From: Cristatella mucedo
Taxonomy: Eukaryota; Bryozoa; Phylactolaemata; Cristatellidae
NCBI GenBank assembly: GCA_009760855.2
Contig: WPIO01000328.1
Location: forward strand, 1 to 64,000
Reading direction: 5' to 3'
DNA length: 64,000 bases
Part shown: piece after piece, positions 42,921-55,150 of the stretch
How positions within the stretch are numbered: the stretch's first letter is position 1
Layout of the letters: each line of letters begins with the position of its first letter
Made by a program: the position numbers and the translations under genes
Notes under the pieces: model-generated
Databases searched by the model: none
Seen by the model: only the letters and a program-made list of their open reading frames with translations
What the model was told of the DNA's origin: nothing

Positions 42921-43471
42921 GACACTGTCTTTAATTAAAAAAAAACTTGTTCGATTCTTGTGGTCTTCGACGCATAGAGTGAAATCTTTTTCTTTTTCCT
43001 AAATTATAATTTAGCCCATGCCTGTATATAGTGTAAGCTGCGACAGAACCAGTCGTGCTAGTGGTTTAGAGTTGTGACCGTTGTCAGGTTGTTAATGAGA
43101 GTATACCCGACACAGCTCAATGCATAAATACCAAACTAAGAGGCACATCAAGGGCTAACTCAACTAGTATTCGGATTCTCTGATGGAATTGAATCGCCGT
43201 AGAAATTTCCTAGTGAAAAGTGAGAGGCATCTGAGATTTGCGAAGAAAGATTGTCCATGCAGCAGCTAGCTGCCTAAGATTAATGGAGATCATTCAATAT
43301 GATTTGCTGGGACGATACGTCCAGCTCGTGTGTAAACTGGTGAGCATCACATGCAGTCGCTATGTCGACATTTACCCAATAAATGATCGTCTCCATTAGG
43401 TCATCGAGTCAGGTGTAGCCGATGTTAGGGAAAGATCATGTGACATTTTTGCTGCACCAGCTCTTGGCCTT

Positions 43472-43819
43472 GTGGGATTACTAAGTTCGAAGCGAAGGGT
43501 AGCAGCAAGACCCTCTCACTCAGCCCTCAAAGGAAGCGCAGCAAAATCTCAGCTACACCTTGTTGGCCAGAACATAGTCACTGGCTTCTTTGAAATGACA
43601 TCCCATACAGCTCTGTCTTGTGTCACTGTGGACGAATCGGCCATGCTGCAACCGTCAACCGGAGCATGGCTAGCTAAATGCAGCCTTAAGTTCGTGCTTC
43701 AAAGCGAATGTGCTGACCTTAACTGCCATGCAAAAGCTTGCCACCTGAGGAGACGGCTAGAGCTGTCGTCGACTGACAGCAGTGCAGCCAGCATGCATCC
43801 AGTGATAGACCCTGAGTAG
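43472..43819 (+). pseudogene. Possible PAN-like exon of subtype 2 (A2)
   Basis: A 115-codon frame containing KCSLKFVLQSECADLNCHA and then KACHL, which resembles the Cys pattern of PAN/apple domains with one Cys replaced by Phe. Its place upstream of a Thr-exon remnant fits the locus order PAN - mucin - lectin. No clear flanking splice sites were found and the similarity is weak, so it may be chance. Confidence 0.3.
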
Positions 43820-44044
43820 ATTCCTCAGGCAGAACTGCACGTGCGGCACCTGGAACGAGCAACTAGGTTAGCTTTCAAGTCAGTCAAGCGTTTGCCACAG
43901 GCAGCAATTCCGGTCACGTCACACCCGATCCTAAAAAGCTGCCGGCCACAGGATTGTTTTAGACTTTATTGGCGACAGGGTTGCTCCTGAGAAATAATAA
44001 TAAAAAAATAATAAATGCATAGCTAATACTTACAGTAACTGCTG

Positions 44045-44197
44045 CATATGTGACCCCAACTCCACCAATATTTACTCCACCAACCACTAATTCAATGTTT
44101 CAAACTTCACTGACCACGAAGCCGACAATTCGTTTGACCTCATCTATGGCGCCTGAGATGACCCTGGCTGTGGCCACCACCAGGGGCTTCAATCAAG
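44045..44197 (+). pseudogene. Remnant of Thr-rich exon (A2)
   Basis: Thr/Pro codons (ACTCCACCAA...ACCACGAAGCCGACA) lead into ATGACC..GCC ACC ACC and end TTCAATCAAG|GTCAA. This parallels the exon-4 ends at 28725, 50636 and 62975 (AATCAAG|GT). It is short and broken. Confidence 0.5.
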
Positions 44198-45110
44198 GTC
44201 AATGAAGACAGCTGTAGCTGTGCAGCACTGCTTGTCACCACGGAAGCGACTGCAAACGACAGACATGTGGCACTGCCACTCGGTACTGATGTCGATAATG
44301 CTTCGCTGGCAGGCTCATTGAGAAACATTAGGTAACCATTCCCTCACATTCGAGTAAGGGCAGCGAAAAAGCAATAACGTCTTGGGGCGGAGGTAATCAT
44401 TGTAGAGTTCCTGCATCCAGGAAATTTAATGATTGTTTTGGGCACTTGTCGTCCTGGTTCATTAACGTCCAGTGCTGCTATCGCTGCCTGCGAAAAGCCT
44501 ATCTCTAGATTTGCAGTTGAAAAAAGAGGGAGCTTTCACTTCATTAAGATACCTCTAAAAATTTACCGTGTTGAGAGAAACACTCATGGTAATAGCATCT
44601 GTGCAGTGATTACAAGTTTATCTGCAGTTATTACGTTAGTTTTAGTATCCAGCTCAGTTCATAATCTTTTCTTATCATAATTCTCTTCATTCAATCCTTT
44701 TAGATATTAATTGTAAAGGTCGCGGCGTACCTTTTAATTAGTATACGTGTCTAGCTTTTCACTGCCGAGTTAGCAGGCTTGAGCCCTGCAACATAATTAA
44801 AGCACAAGGATAGAGATAAGGTTCACGTAGAGAACACAAGTGAATTATTTTTTTACGTTTCTATTAATCAAAATGCACAAGGAGGGGATAGTTTTCTCCA
44901 CTTCTGCCTAATAGTCTTAGTTAACGTCTGCTTTGTTTTTGTGAGGAAAAAATAGTCTAATCCAGTTTTTAGTTTTTCTGGATGTGACAAAGTCGATTGG
45001 CATATGACCCCCAACGCTATGTCGAAAACAGAGGCTTGCATAGCTATTTCCAGTGCAAGATGCAATTGGCCCCTCTCGACCGTGCTGTAATTGTATCAGC
45101 TCTGTTGCAG

Positions 45111-45140
45111 GCTCCGGGATTACGGGTATCGTATCCCTAA
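45111..45140 (+). pseudogene. Micro-exon copy (A2)
   Basis: TCTGTTGCAG acceptor, 30 nt reading GSGITGIVSL after a phase-1 G, and donor GTAAAT. Length and phase are kept although the next exon is dead. Confidence 0.55.
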
Positions 45141-45364
45141 GTAAATATTTAGAAGCATTCAGCACCATGAGTTCTTAAACAGTTTAGCATTTGTGGTAAT
45201 AGTAATAAAAAAAGACGAGTTTGGCTGAAAACAGCAAACAAGAATTGACTGTACACAAAAAAATGTTCAGTGACGAATTAGTTAGCCCCTCTGATCTCAT
45301 TACCTGACTAGTTTAATCAGAAGACGGTACAGTGCCCATCTATCTTTTGCTTCACTTCCTTCAG

Positions 45365-45560
45365 GCAAGCCTGAATGAAAGTCAATGCCATCGATGAACC
45401 CACCCTCACGTGCTGCCGACCGCATTGCATGTTCATTTGACGATTACAACGTCACCTATGCTCTTACTCTGAATGTTGCATACCACTGAATCACAGTCGA
45501 TCTGGAGGGGCAGCACACCGTCTCAACGATTGCCACAAAAACTGGACGAAGAGCCTCCCT
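45365..45560 (+). pseudogene. Dead copy of lectin exon 6 (A2)
   Basis: Similar to the locus A exon: IACSFDDYNVTYAL, then VDLEGQHTVSTIAT. A TGA (45487-45489) replaces the conserved Trp codon of the W..VDL segment. Confidence 0.65.
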
Positions 45561-48249
45561 TGGGTGATAGCCATGGCACGAGTGAGGTGCAGCTTTGCTG
45601 CTGCAGTCAGGCATTCGGGAAATGCAATGAATCGGCGAGTGTGTGTGTGTCTCCCAACGGCCGATAAGGTGCCAAGAGGCAGCAGAGCCTGAGCCCTTGC
45701 TACAGGCTTTTAGTAGGCCCAGTCACTCCGAGCCCTGCTGGTGTGGGTCCCGTGCTTCTAGGTGGTTTTATCCTTCGTGTTGAAACCTTACAACAAAGGT
45801 ATGAGCACAAGCAATTTTTAGAAATTTGACTGAACGTGAAATCAAATAACCCCGCCAAATCCACCTAAACTCTGCGATCATCAACGAGGTACTAAAATCA
45901 TCGAGACGAGTTGCTTGGTTCTATGGAACACGGTAGCAATCGCTTGGCCACTTTGTTTTTGAGTATACTGCTGCCTTGGCTATTATGCACAACCCAGCTT
46001 AGCTGTGTGATGGGAGAGTGGATGTCATTTCTTCTGCTAGGACTGAGCGTTTCGGCTTTTGAAATCCTGTGCAACTGTGTATTTTTCAAATTCTAGATTG
46101 AGATAGAAGCCGTCTTTTGCAGTGTTAAGTCAAAATTTACATCATGGTTATTGATAGCCTCCCTGTAAGACCAGGCTTTCAGAATAAAGCATTACAGGTC
46201 ACTTATTTACTCAGATATCTCACGAGTGCATCAACCCTTAAGATGGGGAAAACAAAAGCTATTTTATAGCGTCAAACGCCAGCTGTACGACTCTAGAGAC
46301 CGGGAATGGCTGTAATGCCACCACATGAACCCATTTACACTCGGAATGCAGTTTCATGAGCCCCTCTCTCAGACGGTCGCTACAAAAAGCACAAAGGCTA
46401 ATACGTTTCCGGGGCAGGGGCAAGCAATTATTCTTCGTAGCTAGGTATTTCTTACTGCAACGCACTTTCTAACTCTCGGCCTGCTAACTAAACTCAATGC
46501 TGAGTGCGAAATCCACGAATGCTCCGTCTTTACCGCTCACTGTGCTACAAATGTCAAACAAAAACCAGAAAGTTGGCAGTTGGGTGACTTATGCTTAGTG
46601 ACAGCCTCAAGCGAATCGAAGGTACTTAAAGCCGAAAGACTGGTGTACGTAAGGCGAAAGCGTTCATTCCTCCGTAATATTTCTGAGGAATTCCTAGAAG
46701 CAATATTGAAGGTCGTTTGAGATTTCTCCTACATTCGTTGCAAGCTCGAACCCAGCGGATCAAGAGATCACGAGGGGTGGTGTAAATATGAATCTAGACT
46801 ATCCACACTGATGAATCCCGGAACGCTAGTTATCTAGATCATTCGCGAAGCATATTCGTTACTATGTGAAAAGCTTGAACAAGGAATTGAGTCTGTAGAC
46901 CCTGGTGCTTGCATTATCTGCGGCCCTCTGTCTGAGGCCCTCCGTCCGGTCGCATAGCTGCAGCTGACCTGGGCTAACTCCGAAGATAGATCGATTGCGT
47001 CACTAAATCATAACAACAATGATAGTAATAATATAATTATACACTTGGTGAAGCGACCCCAGAGAGCTCAATCTCATTCTAGGCACTTTACATTTCCTGC
47101 AAAGGAAGCACGATCGAATGGTGAGTGGTAACATGTTTGATAAAGAAAATAAATTACACGGTTAGTGATGGAATGCACAGGGTCAGCATGCAGTATGTGG
47201 TTAAAGGTCGCATGCACAGAGTCTGCACGGGTAAGCTCATTGAGGACGAATCACTGTGACCCACTAAATACTGTCATAAATAAGTGCGTTTTTAAGTTCC
47301 TTTTGAATGCTATCAATTCAGGGGATGTCGTGACCCACGTCGGAAATGAGTTCCAGGCTTTGAGAGCATGCGAACTTGGCATTTCGCTTAACTCAGAAGA
47401 AACCCGTCGATCGTTCTCTGGGGGCCGTTGAAAGTAAGCAGTTTCCTAATTTGTGGTCAGGTTGACTCTACTTAAGGCACGTGGACCTGTCCTATAGGAT
47501 AACAGTGTGTCGCATGGCTTAGTGACTTTGTAAAGGTTCGGCTGCCGAGGCTAGCTGTCACGTCATCGTTTTGACCATTCCCACCACCAAAAAACAAAAA
47601 GATTGACTACCCGGCACACTAAGTGACCCGCGAGATCTGCCACACTGTAAATTTGATTGCCGTTTATCGCCATGGCCGATTCAATTAGGTCTGTGGAAGC
47701 GTATCACTTTAACTCGACGATTAACAAAAAAAAGGATGTTTACCCGCCGTTTGTTCATTCGCCTACTTTCCTTTAACATTCTTAACATCAGCGTGTTAAG
47801 ACCGGAGATTCTATTATGCAAATTCAAGGATAGGTACCATGCTATGCTATTGTCTGCATTCTATCACGACTGATGTCTTTCTAGCAAGATGAGAACTTCG
47901 GATCGCACGGATCTGACTGTGGGAAAGATGTTCTTAACAAGATGCAGTTTTTTTTGAGAGCCAAGCTTTCTATTTTAACGTCGTCAAAAATAATCTGTCA
48001 GCCCAGACCAAATTTTTTCCGTGAGAGGACGGCTAGGGTGAGCTCTTCCCAGTAGCAGCAATTTCGGCCACTTTACTAGGCTGGACGCCACCCATGGTGC
48101 GATCGTACAGAGCCAACACACCACCACTTCAGCTGCTTCGGCATTGTTGTCGAGCTTTTTGTGCTTCGCTTTAACTACGGCCTGACTGCCGAGTCACAAG
48201 TGCTTCCAATTCAGTTTAGGCCTGTGGTTTTTCACGACATCAAGCTCTT

Positions 48250-48290
48250 GCTACCAGGTTGCAGTTACCTAGCATATGCTACCTGGTAGC
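48250..48290 (+). repeat. Perfect 10-bp inverted repeat
   Basis: GCTACCAGGT (48250-48259) and ACCTGGTAGC (48281-48290) flank a 21-base loop. Similar GTTACCTGGTA strings lie near 37820 and 57670. Confidence 0.5.
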
Positions 48291-48579
48291 AGTTATGATG
48301 CAAGATTTACAACCAAAACATCGTACGGACGAGCTCACTCAGCGGCTTATGGCACAGGTAGGCGAATCGCTGTGAAATACGCTCACCAGTCGTTCTTCGT
48401 CGTAAGATGGCCCAGATGTCATCGAGTTTGGCGGACGATTCATGTGTTGCCGAGTGTCGCCGACTGTTAAAGTGTCGGCGGTGCAGGTAGTGCGTCAGCA
48501 AGAAGTAACACTGCTAAGAGCGCAGCATTTGTGGCCAGGCCATCGGTGCGGAAGCCACCGTATCCTACCCACAGAATAC

Positions 48580-48656
48580 AGACGCCTGCAAACTTAGGAC
48601 GGACGGCAGCGAATCACAGGCGAGCGGGCGCGACTCACGCCTTCTCCTCAGAATCA
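48580..48656 (+). pseudogene. Truncated PAN exon tail of locus B
   Basis: Reads QNTDACKLRTDGSESQASG, matching the end of the locus A PAN exon ([17 protein letters not shown]). The first two thirds are missing. The donor is lost: A has ACACCG|GTGAGC where B has ATCATTGAGC. Confidence 0.6.
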
Positions 48657-49673
48657 TTGAGCAGCGCGATCGAGAACGCTCGTTACCGGAAGTTCTAGGG
48701 GGCTCGCAATAAAGTTCGAGCCATCACCGGCGAGTTTTTCTTTTAATCTGTGTCGGTTGGTCAAGGTTGCGTTTTTCGCTCCTGTGATTTACAGCTGGTG
48801 ATAGCGGCGAATGTGTTTGTGTGCTGCCGAGTGGATGCATTTAAATGGTGGCGGGCCCTCGCTCTTCGACGAACGAACATTTACGTCTGCTGTTACATCC
48901 GTTGCGACTGAAACAATTGACCACTCAAGTGCCCGCACCTCTCAATATGGTATCCTGCGACGCCAATGGCCAGGCTCTCACGCCGTCGCATGCACTCCGC
49001 TCCAGCCTACGGTGGGTCGGTGAAGCTGAAGGCCCTTCGAAACTACTCCTGTAATTACTTCCGCAAGCTACTTTCACAACAATATACGAATACAAATATG
49101 CAAAAATACCACTATTAAAAAGTTAAAAGTTGCCTGCAAATAAATATCTGAGTATCTTTTTCTACCTCAATAATAAAAGCGATTTTTCCTAGATCACCCT
49201 GAAGTTGTAGCAAGTGAGAAGCTAAGATTAGGGAAATATGACCGCGTGCAATTCCTATTAGAAGCAAAACTAAAGCAGATAACAAAAATAATGGGAGCTA
49301 AACTCGCCGTGTAACCACGGCTTTGTGGACTGCCTGCTGAGCCCGAGGTATGGCGAGCGGATTTCAACATAGTAACGCAGGCCAGGTGTCATTGGCAATG
49401 CCTCAGCTCATGCAAATTGTACAATTTTCGTGCTTATTGTAAAGAACTAACTAAATATTGGAGTCTGATTTTGCTGGAATCCGCTTTTGTCTACGAGGTC
49501 TTCCTTTGCTCTAACTGCTGGAAGGGGCTGCATCAGGTTGGATAAATTCACTAGTCAGCCGCCCAGTTTATAGTTTCCGATGCTAGTATGCCGCCGGAGC
49601 ATCAACGCTTTTGAGCAACGCATCGGTCGCCAAGCTTTCACTACGCTTCGATCCCATCGTCTGTCGTTCACAG

Positions 49674-49906
49674 GCACCAATACGCTGCAGCAGCTGCCGC
49701 AGCCGTCTTTGCAAACTCTATCAGTATCGATTGCGGCGACAAAATTAGCCAAGCAGACCACGATGCAGGTGCAGCCTCTGTCAACAACCACACTGGTGCC
49801 TGGTTCAAGTTTCAACACCACGACCTCGGACTTCCAGATACTGACTGGGTCGACTGCGACGCTTGACAGCTACACTCTCCCTGGATTAACTCCTACAGCA
49901 TACTTA
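49674..49906 (+). CDS. Locus B exon 3-like: Ser/Thr linker
   Basis: Acceptor CTGTCGTTCACAG, donor TTA|GTGAGT, 233 nt as in locus A. The encoded stretch is Ser/Thr/Gln-rich and diverged from A mainly by substitutions. Intron 3 here is only 129 nt; if it is retained, the frame stops at 50026. Confidence 0.6.
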
Positions 49907-50035
49907 GTGAGTCTGAGCGAGCCACCGACAACCAGACAGTCAGCGAGTTCTGCCAAAGCTCGTTCAGCATCAGAAAGCTCTTTATCGTCAACTGCAATAG
50001 GTCTGCAGGAATATTCAATTTTTTAGACGCTGCAG

Positions 50036-50636
50036 ACATCGTCTCCGTCAGCAGAACCATCTGCACCTCAGACTTTGATTGTCAACACTGAAGCAGCGTC
50101 CGATGGCAGCTCAGCCGCTACGACGTCGGCCGGATCACTGTCGGCAGTGCAGGCCGCGACTCAGCCGACGGCGACTCAGCTGAAAACGACTCAACCAACC
50201 ACGACACTGCCTACAGCAACTCAACCGACAGCAACTCAGCCGACAGCGACTCAGCTGAAAATGACTCAACTGGCCACGACTCAGTCAACAGCTACTGTGC
50301 CGACAATGACTGAACTAACCACGATACTACCGACAACGACTCAGCCAACAGCTATTCAGCCCAGAACGACTCAGCCGACAACGACTGAACCGGCCACGAC
50401 TGAGCTAATAACAATTCAGCCGACGACGACTCAGCCAACCACTACTCAGCCGACGACGACTCAGCCAACCGCTACTGAGGCGACAATGACTGGACCAACC
50501 ACGACATTGCTGACAACGACTCAGCCCACAACTACTGCCCTGACAGTGACTCAGATGACCACGACTCAGCCAACCATGACTCAGCTGACCACGTCTACCA
50601 AGATCATGATGGCCACAACCAGTGGCAGTAATCAAG
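50036..50636 (+). CDS. Locus B exon 4-like: short Thr/Pro repeat
   Basis: Acceptor ACGCTGCAG, donor TCAAG|GTTATT, 601 nt (phase 0 in, 1 out). The Ser-rich lead matches locus A. The 15-bp TTQPT array is about 30 units, against about 90 in A. No stop occurs inside. Confidence 0.65.
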
Positions 50637-51491
50637 GTTATTTAAGGAAGCAGCGACTGTGTGGCAAAACCTGCAGTGACGGAAATGTACTCCAGAGGCG
50701 AAAGTCCCATCCTGCAAGCTGAGATGCCGAAGTCGGCACTATAAACGCTAGCAGCCCTTAGTTTAGAAAATAACATAGTTATTGACCGTGTTACTATAGT
50801 TATTAGTCCGTGTTGCCATAGTTATTGACTCGACCATGCCCTACATGGTCATTTACCAGTGGCAGAAAGAATGACAGATCCAGGCAGAACCGGTCCTGCT
50901 TACCTTTATCTTTGTTATTACTGCCAGTCAAAAGACGATCACTCCGTTTGCAGTAGCCTGTCTGATAATCAGCTTGAAGTGCATCAAACGCATTTGAAAA
51001 GTCATAACATTAAGAGGAATGCAACTTGCCGGAGAACTTGTATTATGTTCTGAAAGTATTTGTACTTGTGATGTCAGTTCATAAGTCTGGGATGTTTTTT
51101 ACTCTTGGCTTATTATAATTACTAAATTGAGTCTTTTGAAGGTCTTTAAGACAAAATTGATGTATATCTAGTTTCTCGCAGTGAAGTACCAAATAGTGAG
51201 AGCCAACCCTGCGGCATGTGTGAAGCACCTGGATAAAGATGAATTTCTCTTAGGACTCTTTATGCATACAACTATAGGTTTGTTTTGCTTACAATTCTTG
51301 CGAGCTTAGTAGAACTCTCTTTCTCTTTATCACCATCATTGTGTGTCAAATCTATGTGTGACAACCGTTGTTATTATTGATGGCAACGTTCGAAAAGGCC
51401 GCCGTAGAGGCATAAGTTTCCAGTTCCGGCAAAATGTGAAATTTGGCTGCATTCGATCGCGCCTGAAATTGTAACACTTTTTTTGCTGCAG

Positions 51492-51521
51492 GCATTGCAA
51501 CACCAGGGATTGTATTCTTAA
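51492..51521 (+). CDS. Locus B micro-exon
   Basis: TTTTTGCTGCAG acceptor, 30 nt reading G-IATPGIVFL, donor GTAAGT; same length and phase as in A. Confidence 0.6.
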   Translation, partial: ALQHQGLYS

Positions 51522-51740
51522 GTAAGTGCTGAGCAGAATTTGGCGATGTTCGTATTTACAAAACTGTGTTGAACGTTAAGCTTCTGGTTGAGAAGAACGA
51601 GCAAGCTCGACCACCATCGACTTTACTTGATTGGAGACTTTTTGGGTGACGAGTTAGTACGCTCTATTTGAGTAGTAACGTTACTAGTAAATTCAAAAGT
51701 TGGAGCCCCAGAATAAAATTGTTTGCCTTTCTCCATTCAG

Positions 51741-51932
51741 ACAAGACAGCTAACCAGTCAAGGACATCTGAGGACAACCCCTCATGCTGCATACCGGCTT
51801 ATGCATTCGACGGCGATAAAACCACCTATCCATATGTACATGAAGCTCCTTCCTACCCGTGGATTTACGTCGGCCTTCAGGAGCAGCACAACGTCACGAT
51901 GATAGCTGTGACGGCCGGTTGCAAGAACGACG
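51741..51932 (+). CDS. Locus B lectin exon (N-terminal half)
   Basis: Acceptor CTCCATTCAG, donor GACG|GTTGGT, 192 nt. Reads [40 protein letters not shown]. The Asp of VDLG is Gly here, so a core position of the fold is altered on top of the missing Arg. Confidence 0.65.
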
Positions 51933-53269
51933 GTTGGTTATCGCCATGCAGGAGCACTTAGCAGTGCGGCTGCTTGCCGAGATCCTATTAAGGACTCGAG
52001 CGATTCAGGCCGTGGCAGGGTCTTCTATCGAGACACTGCGGGACGTAGGCAGCATGTGGGCGAGGCGCCTTTACAACTGGCTACCTGCGTCAGCTTCTTG
52101 AACCTGGGTGTTACCAATAGGCAGGGGAGAGAGAGCTTCAATCTCTCACTCTTGTCAGGTAGTTTTGTATTTCACATCAAGTAACAAGCCGGTATGTTGT
52201 CCTGCCTAGGGTTGAGCTGCGATTATTCTGAGCTCTCCGGGTCTCAGCCCGCGTTCTTAGATCCTTTGGAAAACACTGCTGAGCTTAAACGTTCAAATGA
52301 AAATACGAGTTGGAGCAAAATGCAGGAAATATAGCTGAATGGGTACTCTATTTGCCGCCCGCCCCAGATCTACCTTAGCACTGTGATCTGCAGTCAAGAC
52401 ATTAAAGCGTCAAGACATGTTGCCTTGGCCGGAGTTCTCGGCTGCCTTGGCAATCACGTCAAAGTCGCTTTACCACTCAGTAAAAGATAGATGTCCTTTC
52501 CCGCTCTAAACTGTGCATTCTGTATTGTGGATTTAAACATGGCAGTGCATTTTTCTGATTAAAGACAGATAAAAAAGGCCATTGTCACCGGGGCAAGTGT
52601 CGACTTGCACGAATGATGGTGATAGTCACTCCGAAAGACCAGGTTTCTAGCACAAAGAAAGAATAACAGCTACACGTTAAAATATCTCAAGACTAAATCC
52701 ATTTTTGAGATGCGAGAAAGATAAGCCATGGTTTTAGCCACAGGAACACCCGTTCAACACTACCGACCTGGTATGGCTAGAAAGCCAGAAGGTGACCCAG
52801 ATTCCTCTCGGCAAGAGGCGTCTGAAGTGAGTCTTTCAAACATAAGCTATAAGAAAACCAGATGAGTATTAAAATTCCGGAAGACAGGTAGAGCTTTCAT
52901 AGTTAGTTGCTAGCAAGGGGTCCCCTGCAATGACCTTTCGAAATATTGGCCATCCCAATGTCGTCTAAGGCTGGATGCCGAATCCACGAGTGTTCAGCCT
53001 TTACAGCCACGAGGGCTGGTCGCATGGGCAAACGACCCAAAACACTGTCATCGGGTGAGGTCACTTCTTTTCTGAGTAAAATCCCCAGGTGAAATTAGGA
53101 GTCTTGTTTTAAATTCACCAGGGTCACTCTACTTTTAATGCTCGTTGGGAAAAACTACCAAATGCGAAATTCAAATAGAATCCTTCACTGAACGCCATAA
53201 AAGAAGGGAGCAATGCCCACGACTGAGACACTTGAGTTGTTGCGTATCCCTTCCAAAAAGGTAATGATA

Positions 53270-55150
53270 ATGAAAAAAGAACAATGATAATAATATTCTC
53301 GATAAAGCACCCTCAGAGAATTCAATCTCTTTTATAGCTTTACATTTACTACTAAGTAGACACGATCAAGTTGAAGCAGTATCATGTTGGATTAATGACA
53401 TGGAATCCCTTTTAAATCTCAATCCCTTTTAAAGCTCAATGGGACTAACTCACAAATGCTAAATTCTAATAGCATCCTTAACTAAAAGCCGTGAAAAAGG
53501 AGAGCGAAGTCCATAACTGCCACGCTTTCCTTGTTGCGTCTCCGTTCCAAAAAAGTAATGATAATGAAAAAAGCCATAATAATATTACCCTCAATAAAGC
53601 TCCCTCAGAGAACTCAATCTCTGTCTAATTGCTTTACATTTGCTACTAAGGAAACACGATCAATTGGTAAGTAGTATCATGTTTGATAAGCAACATGGCT
53701 AACATAATTAAAGGTGACATACACAGGGCCAGCAGGCAAGTATGTTCAGTCAAGTATGGATAGTGGCAGCAGGCAGAGTGTCGAAAGCATAAGCACATAA
53801 AGTATGAATCACATGGTCCCAATAAATGCTGCTAAATGTTGTTGTGCTTTTATTTTCTTTTTGAATGTGGTCAAATCATGGAATCGTGTGACGGAAGTCT
53901 GGAGTGTATTCCTGGCATTGGGAGCATGCGAGCTAAAATCACGGTTTCCAAAGGACTTGATGCTTTGAGGAAATACAGGTAAACATTTTATTCAGATAAG
54001 CTACGATGCTTAGCCTATTGTTGGAGTAGACCTGATAGCTAGGATAGAGCCAAAGAATGGAGGGACCTACAAATGAGCCACAAAACCTTGATATCGATGC
54101 GTTGCTTGACTGGTAGCCAGTGCACATTGGCAAGGATTGGTGTGAAAGCGCAACTACGACGATCAGTGCAGACACACCTAGCTCCAGAGTTTTACACCAA
54201 CTGCAACTGAATGATGATAGACCAGCAAGCAGTGAGTTGCAGAAGTCAAGATGATATGTAACAGATGCATGAACCAACTTATATGTGGTATCTCCTTCTA
54301 AACAAGCCCAAGTCTTAGCAGTTTTATTCAGATGAAATTAAGCAGACTTGATTGTGGAGCAGATCTCGTCGTCTAACGAATGATCAAAGTGGAAAATGAT
54401 GCCCAGATTTCATGCAGAAGCAACAGGAGATACGCTGGCAGAGCCAATTTTGAGCTTCAGCCTTTCCAATTCCTGAATAACGTTTGGTTTGCCCATAGCT
54501 AGTAGATTATATTTTTAATAGGTCAATTTAAGAACTTTTTCTATCATTCATGTGCACATGTCACAAATATATGCAGCAAGGGAGTAGAGAGAAATTGATG
54601 TACATGATGGCTTGGAGCGAACGAGACAAAGTTCAAATGAGTGTCATCCACAAAGAAGTGAATGCCTAGATTGTGCTCGGCAACCACATCGCCAAGAGGG
54701 AGAGTATAAACCGTGATAATACCATGACCAAGCGCAGATTCCTAAGGTAGGTAAGTTTATTTGAATATGGTCAATTTAGTGGATGTCACATCGGAAGTCG
54801 GGAGTAAGTTCCAGGCTTTTGGAGCATTTTAACTAAATGCACGGTCTCCTAAGGATTTGAGGTTTGTACGAGGTATTGGTCAACTGTGTTTCCGAAAAGC
54901 TGGTGGTACGATGCTTGGCCCTGTGGGGGAGTGGATCTGATAGGTAGGCTGGAGCCAATGAATAAAGAGACCTACAAGTAAGCGACAGAACCTTGAAGTC
55001 TATCCGTTTCTTGAGTGGAAGCTAGTGCAGGTCAGCAAGAAGTCGTGTGAAGTGGCTACTGCGAAGCTTACGACGGACAAGGCTAGCTGCAGAGTATTTC
55101 ACCAACTTTAAGTGCCTGATTGCATATGCCTGTATGCAATCAAGCAGTGT
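53270..55150 (-). mobile_element. Old LINE fragments in locus B intron 6
   Basis: Collinear with 31470-32130, 33678-34170 and 34480-34860 of locus A. Minus-strand 3' UTR and reverse-transcriptase landmarks with many breaks; it marks the pre-duplication state. Confidence 0.65.

Larger units (their letters stand above)
44868..47900 (+). repeat. Duplicated unit shared with 58017-61850
   Basis: Collinear similarity from the shared CACAAGG...TTTTCTCCACTTCTGC region to the ATAGGTA..ATGCTATGC region, at an offset of about 13.15 kb; the extra 0.75 kb in the downstream copy is a LINE insertion. It contains the A2 micro-exon and lectin remnant, an old minus-strand LINE tail (about 47025-47380) and otherwise nothing coding. 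Confidence 0.7.
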
